Assembly: GCF_039539345.1 (NCBI RefSeq)
Contig: NZ_BAABCY010000012.1
Location: forward strand, 15,349 to 79,348
Direction of reading: 5' to 3'
Source: Snuella lapsa
GTDB lineage: Bacteria; Bacteroidota; Bacteroidia; Flavobacteriales; Flavobacteriaceae
Length of the DNA stretch: 64,000 nucleotides
A program made the translations under genes and the position numbers. The notes under the pieces are model-generated. The model had not been told where the DNA came from. It worked only from the letters and a program-made list of their open reading frames with translations, and did no database searches. This document shows, piece after piece, positions 9,735 through 17,303 of the stretch. How positions within the stretch are numbered: the first letter of the stretch is position 1; each line of letters begins with the position of its first letter.

Positions 9735-9827
9735 CTGTTAGGTATTTATTTGTTTTTTAATGGTCAGATGCAATGCCCTAATTATCATTTTCGGTTGGTT
9801 AGCAACTTTTGTTAATGGGCATTTCAT
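9732..9827 (-). promoter_or_regulatory. Leader with start-codon-sequestering hairpin upstream of the PQQ lipoprotein
   Basis: On the mRNA (minus) strand the leader starts ATGAAATGCCC and ends with the gene's own ATG. CATCTG (9765-9770 on the plus strand reads CAGATG) pairs with CAGATG, whose last three bases are the start codon (9732-9734). An outer-arm pair AATGCCC/GGGCATT (9817-9823 with 9772-9778) and a small GTTG/CAAC hairpin (9803-9806 with 9794-9797) lie upstream. A 29-codon open frame (9738-9827) begins MKCPLTKVAN and stops 3 bases before the gene start. The element fills most of the 111-base gap in the operon. The same layout precedes etfB. Confidence 0.5.
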
Positions 9828-9845
9828 ACGTCTAAATTTTAGTGA

Positions 9846-10502
9846 TCATGTTATTAGTTGTCCTTTGTCCAATCGAATGGTTCGGGTAGCATAAGCATCT
9901 GCTAAATGTCCGTGTGTAACCATAATGACCGTTCCTCCGTTTTCTTGATAAGCTTTAAGATAATTCATAACATCTATGGTATTTTTCTCATCCAGATTTC
10001 CTGTAGGTTCATCTGCCAAAATCAAAGAAGGGTTGATTATAAGGGCTCTTGCCAATGCTACGCGCTGCTTCTCCCCTGCGCTTAACTGTGAAGGTTTGTG
10101 ATACAGCCTATCTTTAATCCTCAGTTCCTCTACAATACGAAAAACATCTGCTTCGTTAATTTGCGCATTGGTAAGTGTGTTTGGAAGCATGATATTTTCA
10201 AAAACATTTAAATAGGGCAACAGGTGATACGATTGGAATACAAAGCCAATTTCATTAGCTCTATAATTACCGCGCTCCTTTTCAGACAGTTTGCATAAAT
10301 CCTTATCCTTAACAATTACAGTTCCCGAGGACGGCTGTAACATGCCTCCCAAAATAAATAGAAGGGTTGATTTACCACTTCCACTTTCTCCTTTAATTAA
10401 TAAAAACTCTGATGTTTCAACTTTTAAATTGATACTGTTTAAAGCTGTAACCTTACTTTTCCCAGAATTAAACTGTTTACTTATGTCTTGTATCTCTAAC
10501 AT
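9846..10502 (-). CDS. LolD/MacB-type ABC transporter ATPase
   Basis: This 218-residue ATPase has Walker A GESGSGKST, signature LSAGEKQRVALARAL and Walker B ILADEPTGNLD. The sequence type is that of the LolD/MacB/FtsE group, which drives mechanical work on the envelope (lipoprotein release, export from the periplasm) rather than nutrient uptake. Its partner is the FtsX-type permease just upstream (3-base gap). The position next to two envelope lipoprotein genes suggests handling of an envelope protein or lipid, but this is inference. Confidence 0.88.
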   Translation of the reverse strand: MLEIQDISKQFNSGKSKVTALNSINLKVETSEFLLIKGESGSGKSTLLFILGGMLQPSSGTVIVKDKDLCKLSEKERGNYRANEIGFVFQSYHLLPYLNVFENIMLPNTLTNAQINEADVFRIVEELRIKDRLYHKPSQLSAGEKQRVALARALIINPSLILADEPTGNLDEKNTIDVMNYLKAYQENGGTVIMVTHGHLADAYATRTIRLDKGQLIT

Positions 10503-10505
10503 ATT

Positions 10506-11642
10506 CTATTCTTTAAGTAATTCTGCTGAATCCCTATTAACAGCCCATAGCACAGGCAATAATGATGATAATGCTGCGAAAAAAGGCCCTATAATTACCG
10601 CTCCAAGTAACAATAAGTAATTTGGGGCAATGGCTATTTTAGTGACATTGAATACATTAGGCCCTAATTGATAGGAGCCTATCGTACCAATTACAAACCC
10701 AATAATGGCTCCAATAAACCCAATGAGCAATGCCCGTAAAAAAAACTGTTTACTTATATTCCAACTGGTAACTCCTATAGCACGCATAATACCTATTTCT
10801 GGGGTACGTTCTTTTACATTTGTCATTGTCACCGACCCAAGCCATAAAGCACAAATAATGAGTATAATCGGAAATAAGAAGAAAAAATACCTGTCGGCCA
10901 TTTTACGTTGCTTTTCTCTAGCATCGGCCACACTGGATTTCATAATGACTTTCGCTTCGGGTGCTATTTTTTTCAACTCTGCCCTAAGTTCTCCCAGAGG
11001 ATCTCCATTTTTAGTGGAACACATGCAATTAATGGCCATTACTTCATTAACACGTCCTTTCATTTTCACTAAGGACTGAAGTGTCGCTAAATCGAAATAC
11101 ATCCTAACATCGTCTTCACTTCCCGATTCTGTTAAGGTTTTAGAAACTTCAAATGGCTTATTAAAAACGGTAATCGTATCACCTTCTTTTATATTGAACT
11201 GGTTTGCTATCTCGTACCCCAAATACACTTTATCTTTTTCTATGGCAAAAATCATTTTTGACTTTTTTGCTCCTGAGGGTTCTCTTTCCTGGCTTGAAAT
11301 TCCGGTAAGCACTACATGTTTGTCTTGCCACTCTACACGTTTATGAAGCGTAGCTGTTAAATGTGCATAGTTAACGGACTTTTGATTTACCAATTTATCG
11401 ACTACTTCTTCAGACATACTCAAATTGGAATAGCCTTCTACCCAAAACTGGTTAATATCGGTACCTCCCGGAATGATGCGGACATTAAATCCCATATCCC
11501 TGGTTAATCGAATGGTTTCCTTTTGAGTTGCCCGTGTCATGGTATAAAAAAACACTACCAGCGTTACAATGGTGACCATTCCTAAAAGTCCCATTAAAAA
11601 ATTGAACTTTCTATGTATTATTTCTTTTAAAATCAGTTTCAT
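10506..11642 (-). CDS. FtsX-type ABC transporter permease (MacB-like periplasmic domain)
   Basis: This 378-residue permease has one N-terminal membrane helix (about 15-35), a large periplasmic domain (about 40-260) and three C-terminal helices forming the FtsX domain. The conserved motif GIMRAIGVTSWNI comes after the second helix. Such permeases pair with LolD-type ATPases, and the ATPase follows by 3 bases. The periplasmic domain carries NCMCS, an unusual Cys pair. It starts 12 bases after the MoeB/ThiF-like gene, so it sits in the same operon as the cofactor genes. Confidence 0.85.
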   Translation of the reverse strand: MKLILKEIIHRKFNFLMGLLGMVTIVTLVVFFYTMTRATQKETIRLTRDMGFNVRIIPGGTDINQFWVEGYSNLSMSEEVVDKLVNQKSVNYAHLTATLHKRVEWQDKHVVLTGISSQEREPSGAKKSKMIFAIEKDKVYLGYEIANQFNIKEGDTITVFNKPFEVSKTLTESGSEDDVRMYFDLATLQSLVKMKGRVNEVMAINCMCSTKNGDPLGELRAELKKIAPEAKVIMKSSVADAREKQRKMADRYFFFLFPIILIICALWLGSVTMTNVKERTPEIGIMRAIGVTSWNISKQFFLRALLIGFIGAIIGFVIGTIGSYQLGPNVFNVTKIAIAPNYLLLLGAVIIGPFFAALSSLLPVLWAVNRDSAELLKE

Positions 11643-11654
11643 CCGTTACTTATT

Positions 11655-12395
11655 TTAACTACCACAAACTGCGCACCCCTTACGTTGCTTAATTCCTATG
11701 GTTTGTATATCCATAGTTCGCATATTCATCGTTAACAACTTGTTTTTTAGTGGCTCTCCAAATCCTGATATTAATTTAATGGCTTCCATAGCACCTAGGC
11801 AAGCAATGGTTCCTGAAACGGCTCCAAAAACAGGAAATCTACGTTTCCATGCTATGGGCTGTTCTGGATACAAACAGGATAAACAAGCGGTTTCGCCAGG
11901 TACGACAGTGGTTATTTGAGCCTCTAACTCGTACATAGCACAATCTACTAGTGGTTTTCCTTGTTTTACGGCCTCCCTATTCATTAAAAAACGTTCTTCA
12001 AAAAGTGGCGCAGCATCTACGATTACATCGGCCATACCCACCAATTTTTCCGCATTTGCCTCATTAATATTCTCTGGAACGCTAATTATATTTAATCTTG
12101 GGTTTAATTCTTTTAAACGACGCTCGGCCGACTCAACTCTAGGTTTTCCCAACCAATCGTGTGTCATTAACAGTTGCCTGTTCAAATCGCTTGGCTTTAC
12201 ATTGCCTGCATGGGCCAAAATAAGTGTTCCAATACCGGCTGCGGCTAATTCATAAGCTACAACACTACCTAAACCACCACAACGTGATACTAAAACGGTA
12301 CTGTTCTTTAACCGCTCTTGTCCTTCAACACCATGGTCTGGTACGTCCAACTGCCATTCGTAAGTTGCTAATTCCTCTGCTGTTAACTGTTTCAT
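11655..12395 (-). CDS. MoeB/ThiF/HesA-type E1-like adenylyltransferase
   Basis: This 246-residue protein has the ATP-binding loop CGGLGS near the N-terminus, the LNRQ arginine motif of E1-like enzymes, and two CxxC pairs (CLSC and the terminal CAVC) that bind zinc in this family. The family adenylates the C-terminal Gly-Gly of a small ubiquitin-like sulfur carrier (MoaD or ThiS). The immediately adjacent upstream gene encodes such a carrier, with one base between them. MoeB acts in molybdopterin synthesis and ThiF in thiamine synthesis. The Mo/W-type transporter genes upstream favour the molybdopterin or tungstopterin side. Length is typical. Confidence 0.88.
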   Translation of the reverse strand: MKQLTAEELATYEWQLDVPDHGVEGQERLKNSTVLVSRCGGLGSVVAYELAAAGIGTLILAHAGNVKPSDLNRQLLMTHDWLGKPRVESAERRLKELNPRLNIISVPENINEANAEKLVGMADVIVDAAPLFEERFLMNREAVKQGKPLVDCAMYELEAQITTVVPGETACLSCLYPEQPIAWKRRFPVFGAVSGTIACLGAMEAIKLISGFGEPLKNKLLTMNMRTMDIQTIGIKQRKGCAVCGS

Positions 12396-12396
12396 T

Positions 12397-12675
12397 TTAT
12401 CCGCCTGATATTGGTGACATTAATGTAATTTCCATACCATCTGCTAATGTTACATCATCGTCGTAATTTACTTGTGATTGATCGATCACTATTAAATTGG
12501 AATGCCGATAGGCTCCTTGTTCGTCAAACAGAATGGTTTTAAACCGATCTCCATACGTCATTCCCAAATTAGTTAGCAACTCCTGTAAATTGGTACCGTT
12601 ACTCACTGTAACTGTATCGCTAGCTTTACCAACAACATCTTTTATTTGAGCCGTAAATTTTAATGTTATATCCAT
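12397..12675 (-). CDS. MoaD/ThiS-family sulfur carrier
   Basis: This 92-residue protein has the ubiquitin-like beta-grasp pattern and ends in Gly-Gly (SPISGG), the residue pair that is adenylated and thiocarboxylated in MoaD and ThiS. Its partner E1-like enzyme starts one base after its stop. MoaD-type carriers without a neighbouring MoaE, as here, are known beside tungsten aldehyde oxidoreductase genes in other organisms; that comparison is from memory. It starts 6 bases after the ModC-like ATPase gene. Confidence 0.88.
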   Translation of the reverse strand: MDITLKFTAQIKDVVGKASDTVTVSNGTNLQELLTNLGMTYGDRFKTILFDEQGAYRHSNLIVIDQSQVNYDDDVTLADGMEITLMSPISGG

Positions 12676-12681
12676 TTTCTT

Positions 12682-13335
12682 TTATAATTCTGCAGGCATT
12701 AATTCTTTAACATGGCCACCTTCAAATTTCAGTATATGGTCTGCCAATTGAATAGCTTCTTCTTTTGAATGTGTAACATGTAATATTGTAATATTTAAAT
12801 TCTTTTTCAAGGTTTTTAACAGGTCTAGCATATCGTCTTTAGTATGCTCATCCAACGCACTTAATGGCTCATCTAAACACAATACATCTGGATAAAAACT
12901 CAAAGCCCTTGCCAAAGCCACACGCTGTCTTTCTCCTCCGCTCAAATCGTGTGCTTCGCGTTTTAACAAATAGGTAATCCCCAAATCGGTTGCCAGTTGC
13001 GCTACGCGTTCTTTAATATGCTGCTTAGGCCATTTCCTAAGCTTCAAAGCAAATCCTATGTTTTCGGCAATGGTCATATTTTTAAACAAAGCACCATCTT
13101 GTGGCACATAGCCAATTTCCCTTTTGGCAGGCATTAAGGTTGTAATCTCCTTACCATTTAACCAAATTGCTCCCGACTTTATTTTTCGTAAGCCGCAAAT
13201 GGACTCCATGATTGTAGTCTTTCCACAACCAGTCTTACCCATGAGCACCATATAACTCCCTTTCTCAACTTTAAAATTGATATCGGCTAAAGTAAACTCA
13301 CCTTGTTTTATGTTTATATCTACACATGTTATCAT
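12682..13335 (-). CDS. ModC/TupC-like molybdate/tungstate ABC transporter ATPase
   Basis: This 217-residue ATPase has Walker A MGKTGCGKT, signature LSGGERQRVALARAL and Walker B LCLDEPLSALD, followed by an H-loop (VTHSKEEA). It lacks the extra C-terminal regulatory (TOBE) domain of classical ModC, so it is closer in length to TupC/WtpC types. It overlaps the permease gene by one base. With the permease and the double binding protein upstream it forms a complete oxyanion importer, probably for molybdate or tungstate. Confidence 0.85.
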   Translation of the reverse strand: MITCVDINIKQGEFTLADINFKVEKGSYMVLMGKTGCGKTTIMESICGLRKIKSGAIWLNGKEITTLMPAKREIGYVPQDGALFKNMTIAENIGFALKLRKWPKQHIKERVAQLATDLGITYLLKREAHDLSGGERQRVALARALSFYPDVLCLDEPLSALDEHTKDDMLDLLKTLKKNLNITILHVTHSKEEAIQLADHILKFEGGHVKELMPAEL

Positions 13336-14108
13336 TACAAAGCTGTGTTTTTATCACCAAACAGCCTTACAATAAGCAAGACTGCAAAACCTGAAAGTAT
13401 CATAATTAAAGAAACCGCTACGGCTGCTTCTATATTTCCTACCGACATCTCTAAAAATACGGTTGTGGGCAATACTTCGGTACGCATACGTGTTGCTCCC
13501 GAAAAAATAAGAATAGGACCAAATTCTCCCAATGCCCTTGCCCATGCCAATGAAGCTGCCGTTAAAATTCCGTTTTTAGCTTGTGGTAACAAAATGTAAA
13601 AAAACGATTGCCGTTGGTTACATCCCAATGTCAAAGCCACTTGTTCTTGTCTGTTATTAATTTGAATAAAGGTAACATACATGGTTCGAACAGCAAAGGC
13701 ACAAGCAACCATAAACTGCGCTATAATAACACTATACACGGTATAAGTTATACGCACATGACTCTCTATAAATTGCCCTGGTGCTGTTTGAAATAAAATA
13801 AGCAAACTCAACCCAATTACTAATGGTGGCAATACAATGGGTATATCGAGTATGGCATCGATAACCTTTTTAAAACGGAATTCAAAGCGCGCCATAAAAT
13901 ACCCCAAAGGGATAGCAACCAACACACTTAAAATCATAGTAATTGTACAGGTAATTAAACTTAATTTAATCGCGTACTGTATCTCTTTACTTTGTAAGGC
14001 CTCCAATATATGTCCTGACGTGGTATAAGATAAATCTGCCAGCATCATTGCCAATATTAAAACGATATAGGTCGAAGCTACGACACCCATCATTAAAAAA
14101 AATGGCAA
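13335..14108 (-). CDS. ModB/TupB-like oxyanion ABC transporter permease
   Basis: About 257 residues with five to six membrane helices and the family loop EQVALTLGCNQRQSFFYILLPQAKNGI that docks the ATPase (given here only as a landmark near residue 160). The region just after it, LAWARALGEFGP, is typical of ModB. The reading begins at TTG 14108. An ATG lies at 14093 inside the first helix, and the upstream frame encodes a basic stretch that would suit an N-terminus, so the true start is uncertain and may be further upstream. It overlaps the ATPase gene by one base. Confidence 0.83.
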   Translation of the reverse strand: MPFFLMMGVVASTYIVLILAMMLADLSYTTSGHILEALQSKEIQYAIKLSLITCTITMILSVLVAIPLGYFMARFEFRFKKVIDAILDIPIVLPPLVIGLSLLILFQTAPGQFIESHVRITYTVYSVIIAQFMVACAFAVRTMYVTFIQINNRQEQVALTLGCNQRQSFFYILLPQAKNGILTAASLAWARALGEFGPILIFSGATRMRTEVLPTTVFLEMSVGNIEAAVAVSLIMILSGFAVLLIVRLFGDKNTAL

Positions 14109-14207
14109 ATTAGACTTTACTTTTAATAGTCGTTTATGTTCGTTTATGGTTTTTATCTTTATTATTTTTTTTAGGTTATACTATTTATAAACCATTTGGT
14201 CTCTCCT

Positions 14208-15542
14208 TCATAACGTCCTTAAAGCCTTATCTAAAATGTTTATGGCCTTCTGCAAATCGTTTCTTTGAATAGTTAATGCCGGCGACAATTGTAAAACATG
14301 TCCCTGGGAGACCTTAAAGCTCAATCCTTGGGACAGACAGCTATACATTATCTTTTCTGCTTCGGTATAGGCGGCTTTATTGGTTTCTGGATACCTTAAC
14401 TCTACCCCCCATAAGAGGCCTAGTCCGCGTACCTCACTAATTAAGGGGTACTTACGCTTTAATGCTTCTAAGGCCGTTGCCATGAATACGGCATCATCAT
14501 TTACTTTTTGCAACAAGTTATTAGAATCTATATAATCAATTACCGCCTGTGCTGCAGCACACCCAACAGGGCTTTTTTCGTGCGTGAAGTGTCCTAACGA
14601 AATATCTTGTGCTATGTTATGCTCCTCCCTACACACCATGGCTGCAAAGGGAATTATACCGCCACCAAGACCTTTTCCCAAACATAGGATATCTGGTTCT
14701 ATATCAAAATTCTCAAAAGCAAACATCTTACCTGTACGTCCCAAGGCTATAGGAATTTCGTCCAAAATTAATAAGACATCGTGCTTAGTACAAATTTCCC
14801 TAATGCGTTTCCAATAGTTTTTAGAAGGAATTTGAACATCGGTATTTCTTACTGTTTCGGCTATAAAAGCACCTATTTCTCCTTCTTTTTCGATAACGTA
14901 CTCCAAATAGTCGGCCGATTTCATTTCATCTTCAAAAAAACCACCACTACTCATTGGTGGTGGAATTCGTATGGCACCGGGCATCATTGGTCCCATATGC
15001 TGACGAAAAACAGCCTCTCCTCCTGCACTTATGGCATCTAGTGATGCACCGTGAAAAGAATCCCAATAGGAAACCACTTTATGCTTACCTGTAACAACAC
15101 GTGCTAACTTTAATGCCATACTCACCACCGAAGTTCCTCCAGGGGCAAACAGTACCCTATCGAGCCCATTGGGAAGCAAGGCCGTTAGATTACCCGCAAA
15201 GTTAACTGCTGTTCTATTGGTATAACGCCTTGTTGAAAATGATAATTCGTCTAATTGCTTCTTAACCTGATCTACTACAAATGGATTGGAAAAGCCTATT
15301 TGATGTACGTTGTTGCCATGAAAATCAAGATATTCTTTTCCTTCTAAATTTTCGATTGTGGCATCAGAACACGTACTTAAAACATCCAAACAAGGTGTCG
15401 ACATAGCCTGGTGTACAAACAAGCGTTCATCGTCTTTTAATACTTGTAAAGTTTCAGCATCTAAAATATTTTCTTGTTGCCATTGTCCTCTTTCTTTCGA
15501 AAGGTTTACATCGCCTTCTGTTTTTAGAACCTCTTTATTCAT
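14208..15542 (-). CDS. Class III PLP enzyme, possibly (R)-1-hydroxy-2-aminoethylphosphonate ammonia-lyase-like
   Basis: This 444-residue protein is a class III (fold type I) PLP enzyme: SYWDSFHGAS near 158-167, Asp261 in ILDEIPIALGRTG, and PLP lysine Lys290 in LCLGKGLGGG. The usual DEVQTGFGRTG is replaced by DEIPIALGRTG. The N-terminal TEGDVNLS and FHGNNVHQIGF match my recollection of the PbfA ammonia-lyase family, which converts hydroxylated 2-aminoethylphosphonate to phosphonoacetaldehyde. A phnWYA set occurs about 30 kb away, which fits. Yet it sits 2 bases after the Mo/W-type binding protein gene and upstream of that importer's permease, so an unrelated amino-compound role is also possible. 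Class assignment is secure; the reaction is not. Confidence 0.6.
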   Translation of the reverse strand: MNKEVLKTEGDVNLSKERGQWQQENILDAETLQVLKDDERLFVHQAMSTPCLDVLSTCSDATIENLEGKEYLDFHGNNVHQIGFSNPFVVDQVKKQLDELSFSTRRYTNRTAVNFAGNLTALLPNGLDRVLFAPGGTSVVSMALKLARVVTGKHKVVSYWDSFHGASLDAISAGGEAVFRQHMGPMMPGAIRIPPPMSSGGFFEDEMKSADYLEYVIEKEGEIGAFIAETVRNTDVQIPSKNYWKRIREICTKHDVLLILDEIPIALGRTGKMFAFENFDIEPDILCLGKGLGGGIIPFAAMVCREEHNIAQDISLGHFTHEKSPVGCAAAQAVIDYIDSNNLLQKVNDDAVFMATALEALKRKYPLISEVRGLGLLWGVELRYPETNKAAYTEAEKIMYSCLSQGLSFKVSQGHVLQLSPALTIQRNDLQKAINILDKALRTL

Positions 15543-15544
15543 GA

Positions 15545-17017
15545 TTAATTAGCTGTATTATATTTCCATTCAAAGCCATTTTCAAGATAATTTTTTTTCG
15601 AACTATCGGCTGTCAATGCTTTTAGCAAACGTTTCATTAAGTTTTGGTAGTTTGAATTGTTCGAAATTCCAAAATTCTGAAGGGCATTTGCCTGATCTTC
15701 GGTTAAATGCACTATATCTATTTTATCCTTTACCTGGGCTACATTGGCAGCATAAACCACAACGGCATCTAATGACCCCGTTCTAATCTGGTTTACCAAT
15801 AAATCGGCTGTTGGTGTTTGTGAACGCACATTTTTATATACGGATTCCCATATATGCTGACTTTCGAGTAACCGTTTAGTCAGCGCTCCCAAAGCACTCT
15901 GATTGTGATTACAGACACCCAATTTCAAATTATCTGCCGTTAAATCCTTTAAGTTTTTAATGTTTTTCGGATTGCCTTTCTTCACCGCTATAACAATATC
16001 GGTTTTGGAAATATCTACTATGGAACCAAACTGGTCCTCTACTTGAACCATGAAGGAAATATCACAAGAGAGGTAGCCATCAGGTCGCTGCCCCGCTTTA
16101 ATTTGAGACACTAAAATGCCACAGCCGTTATACACACGATCTACCTGAACACCTTCGCGTTTCTCAAAATCTTCAATGGTATTATCAATCGCAACACGAT
16201 TAACCCCCCCACTGTAAAAAAGCAATCTGGGTTTCTCACTCCACTCATCACCGTTAATAATTTGATACGCATAGTCCTTAAACACGGATAAACCCTTATT
16301 TTTAGCCGATAAATACCTAACAAACTTAAGTGCTTCGGTTGGTTGTGATGAATAGTTAAGCACCCCAATGGTTACATTTTTAACATATTTGTTAAACATA
16401 GGGATTTCAACAATTTCCAAATCTTCATATTGTTTGACTGTTGCATCCCAAATTATCCCAGCATCCATACTCCCTAGCTTAATGGTATTGGCAACTTCAT
16501 TTACGGTTGGCATTAAAACAGATACATGCGGCTCAAAGGCTTCCCAAAGCTGGGCTTTTACAAACATTTTTTTGGTCAACCTACCCACTGAAGCAGCGTC
16601 TGGATTAGCGATTACAACTTTAACATCTTCTTTATAGAGGTCTTCAATGGTAGTTATCCCCTTGGGATTTCCTTTGGCTACTGCAATTACAGGTTTTATA
16701 TAGGCTAGTGGTTGTGTCTCCGCAATCAATCCGTGTGATTGCGCTTCTTGGATATAACTTTTATCTGCCGCCAAATATAGATCCCCTTGCTTAGCTACAC
16801 GCAGATTGGACAAAAGTGTTCCAGATCCTCCATACTGCAAATCTACACGAACACCATAATCTTCATAATACTGTTTAGCCACTTTTTCTACAACGGGTTT
16901 TATTCCTGCTGCACAATATAATAAAAGGCTCTTCTCTTCTTTGTTTTGCTTACAACTGCTACAAAACACAATTAAAATCACACAAAAAGACAAAATCTGC
17001 ATTTGCTTTACAAACAT
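15545..17017 (-). CDS. Double-domain molybdate/tungstate-type binding lipoprotein (tandem ModA-like)
   Basis: This 490-residue lipoprotein (lipobox Cys22) contains two ModA/WtpA-like binding domains in one chain. Domain 1 (about 30-250) begins LLLYCAAGIKPVVEKVAKQY and has YGGSGTLLSNL. Domain 2 (about 265-490) begins LLFYSGGVNRVAIDNTIEDF and has YNGCGILVSQI. Both keep the ADxxxVGRLTKKM/QSALGALTKRL and late GSxDAGIIW/GSLDAVVVY blocks of the family. Single-domain ModA proteins are about 250 residues, so this is roughly twice the usual size. It is the first gene of the leftward operon. Domain 2 replaces SGT by CGI at the ligand loop, so the two sites may differ in ligand or affinity. Confidence 0.8.
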   Translation of the reverse strand: MFVKQMQILSFCVILIVFCSSCKQNKEEKSLLLYCAAGIKPVVEKVAKQYYEDYGVRVDLQYGGSGTLLSNLRVAKQGDLYLAADKSYIQEAQSHGLIAETQPLAYIKPVIAVAKGNPKGITTIEDLYKEDVKVVIANPDAASVGRLTKKMFVKAQLWEAFEPHVSVLMPTVNEVANTIKLGSMDAGIIWDATVKQYEDLEIVEIPMFNKYVKNVTIGVLNYSSQPTEALKFVRYLSAKNKGLSVFKDYAYQIINGDEWSEKPRLLFYSGGVNRVAIDNTIEDFEKREGVQVDRVYNGCGILVSQIKAGQRPDGYLSCDISFMVQVEDQFGSIVDISKTDIVIAVKKGNPKNIKNLKDLTADNLKLGVCNHNQSALGALTKRLLESQHIWESVYKNVRSQTPTADLLVNQIRTGSLDAVVVYAANVAQVKDKIDIVHLTEDQANALQNFGISNNSNYQNLMKRLLKALTADSSKKNYLENGFEWKYNTAN

Positions 17018-17194
17018 GAAAAATCGTATTATTTATTTAACAAAAATGCAAATATTTTTACTAATAGTAAAATATATTTGTGTTAAATTTCTAAAATTCA
17101 CTAAACATATTTTACAAAAAATGCCTTAGCAATATATGCAAACTAACTAAAACACCTGCACTGATTTCTCTATACTTTAGACATATAAAAATTA

Positions 17195-17233
17195 AGCGGC
17201 CGACTCTTCAATAACGAAGAGTATCCGACCGCT
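17195..17233 (-). terminator. Strong hairpin terminator after the GH123 operon
   Basis: AGCGG (17195-17199) pairs with CCGCT (17229-17233), and CTCTTC (17204-17209) pairs with GAAGAG (17216-17221), with a short loop. Minus-strand RNA ends the stem with TTAATTTTT. It lies between the GH123 stop and the binding-lipoprotein start, so it should separate the two leftward operons. A T-run on the plus side means it could act both ways. Confidence 0.75.
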
Positions 17234-17303
17234 AGTTTTTATTGTTAATCCAAAGCAAACCCCATCCTTTTATGCTATAGGGCAGCATACAGAAAAATTC
17301 ATT

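Noticed and set aside
9738..9827. 29-codon frame before the PQQ gene as a conserved small protein
   Set aside because: The matching leader of etfB has a stop after two codons in the same place, so this peptide is not conserved; it is noted only as part of the leader.
10291..11079. Open frames of 109 and 124 codons antisense to the LolD/FtsX genes
   Set aside because: They overlap well-supported genes and show no family features.
13354..13545. 63-codon minus-strand frame within the ModB-like gene
   Set aside because: It lies in another frame of a clear permease gene with the family docking loop.
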